Shown here one piece after another: positions 9,618 through 19,030 of a stretch of 64,000 bases of DNA. This DNA is from Clostridium sp. BJN0001 (lineage in GTDB: Bacteria; Bacillota; Clostridia; Clostridiales; Clostridiaceae). The stretch's first letter is position 1. Every line of letters starts with the position of its first letter. The translations under genes were made by a program, and so were the position numbers. Where the stretch lies: the NCBI RefSeq assembly GCF_022869825.1, contig NZ_CP094971.1, positions 2,269,001-2,333,000 on the forward strand, in the 5' to 3' direction. Below the pieces are notes generated by a model. That model did not search any database and was not told the DNA's origin. It was given only the letters and a program-made list of their open reading frames with translations.

Positions 9618-10910
9618 CTAAATTTCATTTATAATTAAATTTTCGTATGTTTCCCTCTTACAGACAAGCTTTGACTTGCCATCCTCTACCATAATAACTG
9701 CCGCTTTAGGTGTCTTATTGTAATTATTTGCCATAGAATATCCATACGCTCCTGTTGTAGCTATAGCAAGGATATCTCCTATTTTAACTTCTGGTGTTTT
9801 AACATCATGAATTAGAAGGTCTCCAGACTCACAACATTTACCTGCAATCGTTACTGTCTCTAATGATTCTGATTGCACATTTGATGCAAGAGCACATTCA
9901 TATTCCGCTTGGTATAATGAAGGTCTTATATTATCTGTCATTCCTCCATCAACGGAAACATATTTTCTAATTCCAGGAATATTTTTTACAGCACCTATTG
10001 TATAAAGAGTAGTTCCTGCATTTGCAACAATACTTCTTCCTGGTTCTATTATAAGATTAGGTCTTTTTTGATCGTACTTTCTGCATACTTCATCAACTCT
10101 ATTTATAATAGTTTCACAATATTCACTAGTTGCTTTAGGTTTATCACTATCTGTGTAATAAACTCCAAAGCCTCCTCCAAAATCAATATTTTTTACTTTA
10201 TAATTAAATTTTTCTTCTATTTTTCTTACGTATCCGAGCATTATATCAACTGCATCCTGATAAGGTTTGAGTTCAAAAATTTGTGAACCTATATGACAAT
10301 GTATTCCTAAAAGATTTACATTTTTTAAGTCTATTGCCTTTTTTACAGCATCAAAAATTATATTATCAACTGGGGCAAATCCAAATTTTGAATCTATTTG
10401 ACCTGTCTTTATATATTCATGAGTATGAGCTTCTATTCCAGGCGTAAGTCTTAAAAATATATCTTGAATCATATTTTTCTTTTTTGCAGCTTCATTAATA
10501 GCATTAAGTTCATCCATATTATCAACTACAAATACACCTACTCCAAGTTCTATACCCATATCTATTTCTTCTTTAGTTTTGTTATTTCCATGGAATATAA
10601 CTCTTTTAAGTGGAAAATCTGCCTTATATGCAGTATATAATTCTCCCCCAGATACGACATCAAGAGACATATTTTCTTTACTTAAAATTCTGCACATTTC
10701 TAAATTTAAAAAAGCTTTCCCCGCAAAAGCTACTCTATTTCCGTTTTCTTCACATTTAAAATACTTTCTATAATCTCTGCAGTATTCTTTTATTAATTTA
10801 GTATCATATACATAAAGCGGGGTTTTATATTCTTTTACAAGTTCTTCTGCTTTTACGCCGCCTATTTCAAGTTTATTGCCGTTTATCTTCATAGTTCCAA
10901 ATAATTTCAT
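9618..10910 (-). CDS. lysA: Diaminopimelate decarboxylase
   Basis: Last step of lysine synthesis: decarboxylates meso-diaminopimelate to lysine with PLP. The 430 residues are the usual length for the fold-III decarboxylases. Seen are the PLP lysine in FAGKAF (Lys65), HIGSQ in the barrel, GGGFGVYY, EPGRSIVANAG (phosphate binding), and CCESGDLL, whose cysteine comes from the partner subunit to complete the active site. ATG start behind GGGGG. I looked for a lysine riboswitch upstream; the 106-bp gap is too short and shows none. Confidence 0.95.
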   Translation of the reverse strand: MKLFGTMKINGNKLEIGGVKAEELVKEYKTPLYVYDTKLIKEYCRDYRKYFKCEENGNRVAFAGKAFLNLEMCRILSKENMSLDVVSGGELYTAYKADFPLKRVIFHGNNKTKEEIDMGIELGVGVFVVDNMDELNAINEAAKKKNMIQDIFLRLTPGIEAHTHEYIKTGQIDSKFGFAPVDNIIFDAVKKAIDLKNVNLLGIHCHIGSQIFELKPYQDAVDIMLGYVRKIEEKFNYKVKNIDFGGGFGVYYTDSDKPKATSEYCETIINRVDEVCRKYDQKRPNLIIEPGRSIVANAGTTLYTIGAVKNIPGIRKYVSVDGGMTDNIRPSLYQAEYECALASNVQSESLETVTIAGKCCESGDLLIHDVKTPEVKIGDILAIATTGAYGYSMANNYNKTPKAAVIMVEDGKSKLVCKRETYENLIINEI

Positions 10911-11016
10911 ATTGTGCCCCCAGTTTTTTATAAATTAAGACTAAATTCAGCTTAATAATATTTTATTCAATCTTATTTGTTATGATACCATAATAATAAT
11001 TATTTCTCAATTCTAT

Positions 11017-11697
11017 CTATTCTTTTTTCTCTCTGTATACATCCATTAAATCGCACATTATATTTGCTGTTGATGGAGGAGTATATGTTATAGCATTTGC
11101 ACCTGCCTGAATTGTTTCTTTTATAGTTTCATTTGTAGGACCACCTGTTGCTATAATAGGAAACATGGGGAATTTTTCTCTTATATTTCTTACAATAGTA
11201 GCTGTATTTTTCCCACCAGATACATTTAAAATACTAGCACCTGATTCTATCCTTTTAGATACATCATCTTCTTTAGAAACTACAGTAACAATTATTGGTA
11301 TATCAATAGTATCTCTTAACCTTTTAACAACATTATTTGATGTTGGTGCATTTACAACAACTCCCATAGCTCCTTTAAATTCAGCATCCATTGCAAGATT
11401 GACAACTCTTTTTCCCTGAGTTATTCCTCCTCCTACTCCACAAAAAACGGGTACATCTGCTGCCATAACAAGAGACTGCGTTATTATAGGTTGTGGTGTA
11501 AATGGATAAACAGCAATTATCGCATCGGCATTAGTATTTTTTATTAATGCTACATCCGTACTAAATAGCAATGATTTTATTCTTTTTCCAAAAATCTTTA
11601 TACCTCCACATTCTCTTATAACTGATGGAACTTCTACCATGTGATTTCTAAGATTTCCTTTTACCTCTGGTATAAATTTAATTTCCTTAACCCCCAT
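11017..11697 (-). CDS. TIM-barrel protein of unknown function
   Basis: The 226 residues read as a (beta/alpha)8 barrel. Glycine-rich strand ends (CGVGGGITQGK about 86-96, ILNVSGGKN near 155, IIATGGPTNE about 182-191, AGANAITYTPPS) resemble the phosphate-binding barrels of the ThiG, NanE, HisA and TrpC kind. I cannot assign a substrate. ATG start behind AGGAGG. It lies downstream of the DnaA-box gap and 106 bp before lysA on the same strand; co-transcription is possible. It could be an epimerase, aldolase or synthase; calling it a hydrolase would be guesswork. Confidence 0.7.
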   Translation of the reverse strand: MGVKEIKFIPEVKGNLRNHMVEVPSVIRECGGIKIFGKRIKSLLFSTDVALIKNTNADAIIAVYPFTPQPIITQSLVMAADVPVFCGVGGGITQGKRVVNLAMDAEFKGAMGVVVNAPTSNNVVKRLRDTIDIPIIVTVVSKEDDVSKRIESGASILNVSGGKNTATIVRNIREKFPMFPIIATGGPTNETIKETIQAGANAITYTPPSTANIMCDLMDVYREKKE

Positions 11698-11791
11698 CGA
11701 TAATCCTCCTATTTTAAAAGTAATATAATCATATAATTAATATTATTATACTATATAAAAATGATACTGTAATACTATTTTTTATTTCTTC

Positions 11792-12142
11792 TTATCCAAA
11801 GATATCCACATTATCCACAGATTTTATCCACAGATTTCATGTTCGTGTTAATTATTTTTCATCTAAAAATTATATTAAAACAACAAATATATCTTTTTTC
11901 TACGAAAATCCTTATTTTTTTGAATCTATCTCATATCTGACTCTTTGAAAAATTTAATTTAATTTTTACCATCATTTAAACTTATCCACATAAATTAGTA
12001 AAAATAATTAACATTGTCTTTTCCCTTTTTTTCTAATATAAAGCACTCTTTTATAAAATTATTCACATAGTTAATCACATTTTTTGTGGATAACTTATAA
12101 ATATTATAATTAAATTCTTAATTAATAATAAACTTATCCACA
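11792..12142. promoter_or_regulatory. Cluster of DnaA boxes in a 585-bp divergent gap
   Basis: Exact TTATCCACA occurs at 11811-11819, 11824-11832, 11982-11990 and 12134-12142 on the + strand and at 12085-12093 on the minus strand. TTATTCACA lies at 12059-12067. One-mismatch copies are at 11792-11800 and 11802-11810; a two-mismatch copy is at 12071-12079. The gap (11698-12284) lies between two divergent genes and holds no reading frame that I support. No dnaA, dnaN, recF or rpmH is near, and gene strand does not switch lastingly here, so this is unlikely to be the main origin. It may be a DnaA-binding regulatory cluster. Confidence 0.85.
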
Positions 12143-12284
12143 AAAATATGTCTTTAACTAAGGATTACAAATAAAAAACAATACTGTCATAAACTTAAAT
12201 TATTTCCTAAGCAGCACTATAATTTTATTATTATTTGTATTACAATGAATTATATATCTAAATTTATCATTGGGGGTGCAATAA

Positions 12285-13481
12285 ATGATATCAGAAAAAA
12301 TGAAAATACTTGCTTCACATAATTCAGTAATAAGAGCTATGTTTGAAGAAGGCAAAAAACTTGCAGACAAATATGGAAAAGAAAATGTTTTTGATTATAG
12401 TATAGGAAATCCAAACGTTCAGCCTCCTGATGCTATAAGAAAAGCAGCAATTGAAATATTATCTACAGAAAATCCTAACTTTATTCATGGATATATGAAT
12501 AACTCAGGATATGAAGATGTACGAGATGAAATAAGTAACTATATAAATAAAACAAGAGGTCTGAATTTAGACAGAGACAACCTTGTTATGACATGTGGAG
12601 CTGCTGGAGGACTTAATATAATATTAAAAAGTATAATAAATCCTGGAGATGAAGTTATAACATTTGCTCCTTATTTTGGAGAATATAAAAGCTATACAGA
12701 AAATTTTGATGGTAAACTAATAGTTGTACCAACAAATACTGAAACTTTTGAACCTGATCCAGATTTACTAAGAAACGCAATAACTAAAAAAACAAAAGCG
12801 TTAATAGTAAATACTCCAAACAACCCTACAGGTGTAATATACTCAAGAGAAGCTATTAAAAAAATGTGTGATGTTTTAAGAGAAAAAGAAAAAGAATTTA
12901 ACACTACAATATACTTAATATCAGATGAACCTTATCGAGACATTGCATACGATGGAATAGAAGTTCCATGTTTATTCGAATTTTATAATAATACTTTCAT
13001 AGGATATTCATACAGTAAATCTCTATCTCTTCCAGGTGAAAGAATAGGATACGTTGCTATAAATCCTGAAATGGATGATATAGAAGATATTAAAACTTCT
13101 TTAAAAATTGCAACAAGAATTTTAGGTTTTGTAAATGCGCCATCACTTTTCCAAAGAGTAATTGCAAAGACTCTTGGTACAAAAGTAGACGTAAGTATTT
13201 ATCAAAAGAGCCGTGATTTACTATACAATCATCTTATTTCTTTAGGATTTACATGTGTTAAACCTCAAGGAGCATTTTATCTATTCCCTAAATGTCCAAA
13301 CGGAGATGATAAGAAGTTCTGTTTAGATGCTAAGAAATTTAATTTATTATTAGTTCCAGGTTCTTCTTTTGAATGTCCTGGATATGCAAGAATTGCTTAC
13401 TGCAAGTCATATGACGAAATAAAAAGATCTCTTAAAGCTTTCGAGAAACTTGCAGCACTTTATAATTTAAAAAAGAATTAA
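12285..13481 (+). CDS. PLP-dependent aminotransferase, class I/II
   Basis: Fold-type I aminotransferase acting in the cytoplasm on an amino acid and a 2-oxo acid. The 398 residues show SIGNPNVQPP near the N-terminus, NTPNNPTG (about 176-183), the aspartate-tyrosine pair in SDEPYRD, the PLP lysine in YSYSKSLSLPGERIGY (Lys245), and a terminal arginine in the ARIAY block. It resembles aspartate-type aminotransferases (AspB/AspC) of clostridia, but the donor substrate cannot be fixed from the motifs. ATG start behind GGGGGTG. It faces the DnaA-box gap and ends in its own terminator. Confidence 0.9.
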   Translation: MISEKMKILASHNSVIRAMFEEGKKLADKYGKENVFDYSIGNPNVQPPDAIRKAAIEILSTENPNFIHGYMNNSGYEDVRDEISNYINKTRGLNLDRDNLVMTCGAAGGLNIILKSIINPGDEVITFAPYFGEYKSYTENFDGKLIVVPTNTETFEPDPDLLRNAITKKTKALIVNTPNNPTGVIYSREAIKKMCDVLREKEKEFNTTIYLISDEPYRDIAYDGIEVPCLFEFYNNTFIGYSYSKSLSLPGERIGYVAINPEMDDIEDIKTSLKIATRILGFVNAPSLFQRVIAKTLGTKVDVSIYQKSRDLLYNHLISLGFTCVKPQGAFYLFPKCPNGDDKKFCLDAKKFNLLLVPGSSFECPGYARIAYCKSYDEIKRSLKAFEKLAALYNLKKN

Positions 13482-13500
13482 TTAACATATTATGCTATTA

Positions 13501-13542
13501 AAAATCTACAGGAGATAAAATATTATCTCTTGCAGATTTTTT
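13501..13542 (+). terminator. Terminator of the aminotransferase gene
   Basis: An imperfect stem (AAAATCTACAGGAGATA with TATCTCTTGCAGATTTT) followed by seven T on the + strand. It overlaps the end of the convergent gene. Confidence 0.8.
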
Positions 13543-14105
13543 TATTCTACTTTTTTATAATATAATTGATTGGTTCTAAATATATTTACAAAATTTTTCC
13601 TATATCTCTCTATCTTTATAAGAGAAAGAATAAAATCCGTACAAAATAGTAAAAATGCAGTAATTAATATAAGATAAAAATAGTCATCAAAATAATAATA
13701 TATATCTTTTATATAATTATGAATAAAATTTATTAGTATATATAAAAGTACTGTCCAATATATAGAGAATCTAAGGCAAATTACTCCTTTATAATTATCT
13801 TTAAGATTGGAGTAATCCCAGTATTTCTTATGAAAGTATATTTTAAATACAATTCCTGTTATATATTCTATAGATGTAGGGACAATAAAACACAGACAAA
13901 ATAAGAAAATAGAATTAATTCTAAAATTCTGATAAAGATATAATAGTAAAGTGCAACATATACCATACATAGGTTTTATAGGACCAATTAAAAAATTATC
14001 TTTCCTTAAATATTTTACTGAATATAGGCTATAGAGTTCTTCTATAATCCACCCGCAAAAAGAATAGAAAAACAAATTATAAATAACCATATGATAAACA
14101 GACAT
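13542..14105 (-). CDS. CmpB-like membrane protein (putative ABC-transporter permease family)
   Basis: Integral membrane protein of the family labelled putative ABC transporter permease (PF06541-like). It has about five hydrophobic segments and the family blocks FCGWIIEELY, IGPIKPMYGICC, IEYITGIVF and WDYSNLKDNYKGVICLRFSIYW. The function of the family is not established. The open frame runs up to 14171, but the ribosome-binding site AGGAG lies inside that extension. The ATG at 14105, eleven bases after it, fits better and gives 187 residues. No ATPase gene is adjacent. Confidence 0.75.
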   Translation of the reverse strand: MSVYHMVIYNLFFYSFCGWIIEELYSLYSVKYLRKDNFLIGPIKPMYGICCTLLLYLYQNFRINSIFLFCLCFIVPTSIEYITGIVFKIYFHKKYWDYSNLKDNYKGVICLRFSIYWTVLLYILINFIHNYIKDIYYYFDDYFYLILITAFLLFCTDFILSLIKIERYRKNFVNIFRTNQLYYKKVE

Positions 14106-14204
14106 AACATCACACACTCCTTGTCTATGAAATTCACTTTTATTTTCTGTACATACAGTATTTTTATACATTAGTTAAAAAAATTAAGTTTTCTTCTATA
14201 TTCG

Positions 14205-14232
14205 TTGTTTTTTATTACTTGTCTGGTATAAT
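14205..14232 (+). promoter_or_regulatory. Promoter of the alanyl-tRNA editing gene
   Basis: TTGTTT (14205-14210), a 16-bp spacer and TATAAT (14227-14232) preceded by TGG, an extended -10. The start codon lies about 40 bp downstream. Confidence 0.7.
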
Positions 14233-14274
14233 TTAGTTGTATAAATATAACCGTGTTAAAGGAGTCATATATAA

Positions 14275-15474
14275 ATGGAAAAGATATATTACGATAAAAA
14301 ATACGATAAAGAATTTACAACAGATGTTAATGAAATAATAGAAAAAGATGGAAAAGTAATACTTACTCTTAATAAAACTGCTTTCTTCCCTGGAGGAGGC
14401 GGACAACACTGTGACAAAGGCACAATAGATGACGCAAATTTATTAGATGTATATGAAGAAAATGAAATTGTTTATCACGTAGTGGATAAAAAGCCTTCTA
14501 AAACAAAAGATGTTTTATGCAAAATAGATTGGGAAAGAAGACTTGATGGTATGCATCAACATTTAGGTCAGCATATTCTCTCTGGTGCTTTCTTTGATCT
14601 TTTTAATGCAAATACATTTGCAATACATCTTGGAGAAGATATAAGCAGTGTTGATCTTTACGGACTATTTTCTGAAGAGCAGATAAGAGAAGCAGAAAAA
14701 TATGCAAACAAAGCAATTGCAAATGGACTTTCTGTGCTTTCATTTGTTCCCTCTATAGAAGAACTAAAAAAGCTTAACTTAAGAAGAGCGCTTCCTAAGA
14801 CAGATGAAGAAATAAGAATAGTAAAAATAGGTGATACATATGACATCAATGCATGTTGTGGACTTCATCCATCAAATACTTCTGAATTAAGACTTATAAA
14901 AATAAAAAAATATGAAAAACATAAAGAAGGAACAAGAATTGAATTTTTAGCTGGCAATCGTGCAGTTTACGATTCTTATAAAAAAGATGAATTTCAAAAT
15001 TCTATATGTAAATTATTAAACTGCAATGAAAATGAAGCTTTAAATAGCATAAATAATTTAAATAATGAACTTAAAAAATCAAATGAGCAAAACAAAAGAT
15101 TAAATGCAGAACTTATAAAGTATCAAGCTCAAGATTTCATAAATTCATCAGATAAAATAAATGAGTATAATTTGGTTCATAAAATTTTTACCGATTCAGA
15201 TTCAAAATATCTTTCAAATCTTGCATCTGAAATAGTAAAGAATGATAACATCATCACTTTATTTGCTTTAAAATCACAAGAAAAAACAAATCTTATATTT
15301 GCATGTTCAAAAAATATTAAGGGAATTAAAATGGGCGATATTTTAAAAGAAGCTGTTTCCATTCTAGATGGAAGAGGCGGTGGAAGTCCTTTCCTTGCAC
15401 AAGGTGCAGGTAAAAATACAGAAAAAACAGAAGATGCCATAAACTTTGCAATAAATAAGATAAAAGAAATATAA
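14275..15474 (+). CDS. Alanyl-tRNA editing protein (AlaX-like) with DHHA1 domain
   Basis: Hydrolyses tRNA(Ala) wrongly charged with serine or glycine; a free copy of the AlaRS editing domain. The 399 residues begin with the second-additional-domain start (AFFPGGGGQ about 36-44, usually YPEGGGQ). The zinc-binding HxxxH (His96, His100) and the later Cys/His pair in CCGLH (about 195-199) follow. A helical linker then leads to a C-terminal DHHA1 domain with GRGGGSPFLAQGAG (about 368-381). The long form with DHHA1 is the AlaX-L type. It has its own promoter and a shared terminator. No AlaRS aminoacylation domain is present, so this is not alaS. Confidence 0.9.
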   Translation: MEKIYYDKKYDKEFTTDVNEIIEKDGKVILTLNKTAFFPGGGGQHCDKGTIDDANLLDVYEENEIVYHVVDKKPSKTKDVLCKIDWERRLDGMHQHLGQHILSGAFFDLFNANTFAIHLGEDISSVDLYGLFSEEQIREAEKYANKAIANGLSVLSFVPSIEELKKLNLRRALPKTDEEIRIVKIGDTYDINACCGLHPSNTSELRLIKIKKYEKHKEGTRIEFLAGNRAVYDSYKKDEFQNSICKLLNCNENEALNSINNLNNELKKSNEQNKRLNAELIKYQAQDFINSSDKINEYNLVHKIFTDSDSKYLSNLASEIVKNDNIITLFALKSQEKTNLIFACSKNIKGIKMGDILKEAVSILDGRGGGSPFLAQGAGKNTEKTEDAINFAINKIKEI

Positions 15475-15477
15475 AAT

Positions 15478-15523
15478 AAAAAATGCAATGATTAAGATTA
15501 CATTCCTTTATCATTGCATTTTT
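15478..15523. terminator. Bidirectional terminator
   Basis: Arms AAAAAATGCAATGA (15478-15491) and TCATTGCATTTTT (15511-15523) between two convergent genes, with A-run and T-run on opposite sides. Confidence 0.88.
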
Positions 15524-15526
15524 ATA

Positions 15527-16798
15527 TTATAAATTTAATGTGTTTAATGAATTATCTAAATCTTCTATTATATCGTCAGCATTTTCAAGTCCTATAGAAA
15601 GCCTTACAAGTCCTGGTGTTATTCCTGCTGCAACAAGCTGCTCATCTGTAAGCTGTCTATGTGTTGAGCTTGCTGGATGAAGTACACATGTACGAATATC
15701 TGCAACATGTACAACATTTTCTGCAAGTTTTAAATTATCCATAAATTTAATTGCATTTTCTCTCTTCCCTTTTATTGAAAAAGAAATTACTCCACTGCAT
15801 CCAAGTGGAAGATATTTTTTTGCTAATGAATTATATTTATTATTCTTTAGTGTAGGATAATTAATAAATTCTATTTCTTTTCTTCCATTTAAATATTCAG
15901 CAACCTTTTCGGCATTTCTACAATACTTTTCCATTCTAACAGCTAAAGTTTCAAGTCCTAAATTAAGCATAAATGCTGCATTTGCTGTTGGATATGCACC
16001 TAAGTCCCTCATAAGCTGTACTCTTGCTTTTGTTATGTATGCTGCTTTTTTAAATTGTTTACTATAAATTATTCCATGATATGATTCATCAGGCTGTGTA
16101 AACTCCTCAAACTTTCCATTTGCATAATCAAATTTTCCACTATCTACAATTACTCCACCAATATATGCTGCATGTCCATCCATATATTTGGTAGTTGACT
16201 CAACTACTATATCTGCTCCATGCTCAATTGGTCTACATAAAATTGGTGTTGCAAATGTATTATCAACTATTAATGGTACTCCATTTTTATGTGCTATTTT
16301 AGAAAATTTTTCGATATCAAGCACCGAGATAGCAGGATTAGCTATTGTTTCCCCAAATACAAGCTTTGTATTGCTTTTAAATGCTTTTTGAATTTCTTCT
16401 TCTGATGCATCCTGATCAACAAATGTACAATCTATTCCAAATCTTTTTAATGTAACATTGAAAAGATTTATAGTTCCTCCATAGATGCATGATGATGCAA
16501 CTACATGGTCTCCACATTTAGCAATATTAAGCACACTTATAAGAGATGCTGCCTGTCCTGATGTAGTACATAATGCACCTACCCCACCTTCAAGTTCTGC
16601 AATCTTTTCTTCAACAAATCCAACTGTTGGATTAGATATACGTGAATACATATGTCCATCTGCTTTTAAATCAAATAATTTTCCTATTTCATTTGTATTA
16701 TCGTATCTGTATGTAGTACTTTGATAAATTGGAAGTACCACTGGTTCTCCATTCTTAGGTTGATAACCTGAATGAAGACATTTAGTTTCTATTTTCAT
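15527..16798 (-). CDS. metY: O-acetylhomoserine sulfhydrylase (homocysteine synthase)
   Basis: Makes homocysteine from O-acetylhomoserine and sulfide, on the direct route to methionine; PLP enzyme of the Cys/Met metabolism family. At 423 residues it has the MetY length (cystathionine enzymes are about 380). Seen are YSRISNPT, the PLP lysine in VESTTKYMDGH (near 205), and the C-terminal SIGLENADDIIEDL. ATG start behind AGGAGG. It lies 45 bp after the 718-residue unknown gene in one direction, too close for a SAM riboswitch, and none was seen. Confidence 0.9.
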   Translation of the reverse strand: MKIETKCLHSGYQPKNGEPVVLPIYQSTTYRYDNTNEIGKLFDLKADGHMYSRISNPTVGFVEEKIAELEGGVGALCTTSGQAASLISVLNIAKCGDHVVASSCIYGGTINLFNVTLKRFGIDCTFVDQDASEEEIQKAFKSNTKLVFGETIANPAISVLDIEKFSKIAHKNGVPLIVDNTFATPILCRPIEHGADIVVESTTKYMDGHAAYIGGVIVDSGKFDYANGKFEEFTQPDESYHGIIYSKQFKKAAYITKARVQLMRDLGAYPTANAAFMLNLGLETLAVRMEKYCRNAEKVAEYLNGRKEIEFINYPTLKNNKYNSLAKKYLPLGCSGVISFSIKGKRENAIKFMDNLKLAENVVHVADIRTCVLHPASSTHRQLTDEQLVAAGITPGLVRLSIGLENADDIIEDLDNSLNTLNL

Positions 16799-16843
16799 AA
16801 TATAGCCCTCCTGAATTATTTTATTGTTTCAATTATACAATAT

Positions 16844-19000
16844 TTATATATTATTATCTATATCAGCATAAGTAAGCTTAATTAAGTTTAACTTCTTTTG
16901 CATACTTTCTATATCTTTTATTAATATTTCTTTTTCCTTCTCTACTCTATAATTTTTTATACTTGTTAACTCATAATGATATAACTCTCTATTTTTCTTC
17001 TTAATTGATTCTTTAAGTGAAGTATATAATTTCTTTTTAGCATTCCATATTGATATGAGTCTATTATAACCATAAAAAGTAATATTTGATTCTTCTTTAA
17101 AAGCATCTGAAATTACTATACTCATAACTATAAGCTGAATACAACATGATAAATTTGAAATACTCTGTTTTATATTTTTTCTATTTTCTAAAACTAGCAT
17201 TGTCACCATAAACTGAAGTGATGAAAATTCATCTGCATTTTTACATTTACAGTATGATACTATCCCCTTGTCACTTCCTATAATCTTAGATATTTTATAT
17301 AAAACTTCTAAGATTATTCTATATACATTTTTATCATTATACTCACTTAAAATATCTATAACTTTAAAAATATCAGTTTCTATAAATTTCTTAATATTAT
17401 AAGTGTAATTACCCATTATTTCTAAATTTCTATAAATAGATGTTAATATCTTGCTATCCAATAATTCTATTTTATAACTTATATTCTTGATATCCTCATC
17501 AGAAAATCTTATAAATATATTTTTTGACTGTTTTTTAAAAAACGATATACAAATATTAATATAGTAATTTTCTAAAATTTCTATTTTATCATAAATAAAA
17601 TTTTGTTCTATATTATCTGCAAACATTTGAAGTGATGTATCCACAATCGAATCTAATGAGTTTATAAAGCTACCTCTATTTTTTATATTAAATATCATCA
17701 CATTAGAAATTTTTAATATCTTATAATATAATACTAAATGAATCTCATCTTTATTTATGTTTTTTATCTTACTCATTTCATTTTGTATATAAAAATATAT
17801 ATCATCAATCTTAGGTCTATTTATTATATTTTTAATTCCTATAGATGGTATATAAGATGAAATAAGAACATAAAGCATTTTTATTCTTCTCTCATCTAAA
17901 TTAGTAAAACTTCTAAAAAAATCTTTATATCTTATATTAGTAATCATGCTGTCACTAGCAATATTTTTTAATATAAATGCACTTTTCTTTAAATCTTTTG
18001 AATTAATAATATACTCATCTATAATGTCATTAAGTCTACTTAAATTAGTTTTAAATGAATAATTTAAATCTTCAATTTTTTGATTTATTTTCTCTTTTAT
18101 ATACTTATTATCTGCAAAACAATACGATTCAAGACAATCTTGTAAATTTTTACTAATAAACTTTAATATTTTATAATTTTTTCTTATAATAGATATATTC
18201 TCTTTAGCAAAATATAATCTTTGAGTAAGCTTATTATCACTTATTTCTAAATTCTCTATATAATCTTTTATTTCTTTCATGCTTACTTCTGAATTTACAA
18301 GCTTTGATTCGATATTTAAAATATTGTTTTTTATAATATTTTCTTTGTTCTTATTATCTTTATATATAGAATAATAATTATTTACTTTAGAAATAATTAT
18401 GCAGTATTGTTTTTTATAATCAAGAAAATACTCACTATGATTTTTAAGTTCGTTTTCATATTTTTGTTTTAATTTCTTTATTTCTATTATTGTATCATTT
18501 ATTTTAATTATATTAGTCGATTCCATCTGCTGCATCATTTTCTGTCTTAATTTATTAATTTCTATTTCTTTTATAGATATTTCATTTCTCAATTTTAATA
18601 TATATTTTTCTTCATCTTCAACTGACACTGAAGGAGTAAAAATATAATTTTTATCACTCCGAATGTACCATATAAGTATATTATTAAGTATTATCATAAT
18701 ATCCTCAAAACTATACTTATTTTCTGTTTTTTCTCGTACTATTTCTATGTATTTTTGAATCTTTACAGGAAAATCAATTTCAGGATTGAGTCTAAGGCTC
18801 GATATAATAAATGAAATTCCACCTTCATAATCTATATCTGCTTTTTTAGCTTTTTCACGAAGCAAACCTTCTACAACACTTCTTGCTATCATTTTTGCTA
18901 CTTTTTCATCTTTAAAAAATATAGCTTCAGCTTGAAGAAGTTTATAATAAAAGTTCTCGATATCTGTTCCTTTTAAGTATGAAAAATTATAAATATACAA
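16844..19000 (-). CDS. Large coiled-coil protein of unknown function (718 aa)
   Basis: I do not recognise this protein. Residues 1-115 form a compact helical region (YYKLLQAEAIFF, IARSVVEGLLREKAKKA, DFPVKIQKYIEIVREK) that resembles DUF4145-type domains found at the front of some restriction and helicase subunits. That likeness is by eye only. Residues about 125-330 are strongly charged coiled coil; 330-718 are helical, Ile/Asn/Lys-rich, ending in another coiled coil. There are no Walker motifs, signal peptide or membrane segments. Start is TTG six bases after AAAGGTGA. It lies 30 bp after the 5-formyl-THF cyclo-ligase gene. Confidence 0.6.
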   Translation of the reverse strand: MYIYNFSYLKGTDIENFYYKLLQAEAIFFKDEKVAKMIARSVVEGLLREKAKKADIDYEGGISFIISSLRLNPEIDFPVKIQKYIEIVREKTENKYSFEDIMIILNNILIWYIRSDKNYIFTPSVSVEDEEKYILKLRNEISIKEIEINKLRQKMMQQMESTNIIKINDTIIEIKKLKQKYENELKNHSEYFLDYKKQYCIIISKVNNYYSIYKDNKNKENIIKNNILNIESKLVNSEVSMKEIKDYIENLEISDNKLTQRLYFAKENISIIRKNYKILKFISKNLQDCLESYCFADNKYIKEKINQKIEDLNYSFKTNLSRLNDIIDEYIINSKDLKKSAFILKNIASDSMITNIRYKDFFRSFTNLDERRIKMLYVLISSYIPSIGIKNIINRPKIDDIYFYIQNEMSKIKNINKDEIHLVLYYKILKISNVMIFNIKNRGSFINSLDSIVDTSLQMFADNIEQNFIYDKIEILENYYINICISFFKKQSKNIFIRFSDEDIKNISYKIELLDSKILTSIYRNLEIMGNYTYNIKKFIETDIFKVIDILSEYNDKNVYRIILEVLYKISKIIGSDKGIVSYCKCKNADEFSSLQFMVTMLVLENRKNIKQSISNLSCCIQLIVMSIVISDAFKEESNITFYGYNRLISIWNAKKKLYTSLKESIKKKNRELYHYELTSIKNYRVEKEKEILIKDIESMQKKLNLIKLTYADIDNNI

Positions 19001-19030
19001 AGTCTATCACCTTTTGTTTAATATAATAAA

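Noticed and set aside
10911..11016. Lysine riboswitch before lysA
   Set aside because: The gap is 106 bp, shorter than a lysine riboswitch (about 180 nt), and shows no matching core.
11792..12142. The DnaA-box cluster as the chromosomal origin
   Set aside because: No dnaA, dnaN, recF, gyrB or rpmH is present, and most genes on both sides point the same way, so there is no strand switch as expected at oriC.
16799..16843. SAM riboswitch before the O-acetylhomoserine sulfhydrylase gene
   Set aside because: Only 45 bp separate it from the upstream gene; no room and no matching sequence.
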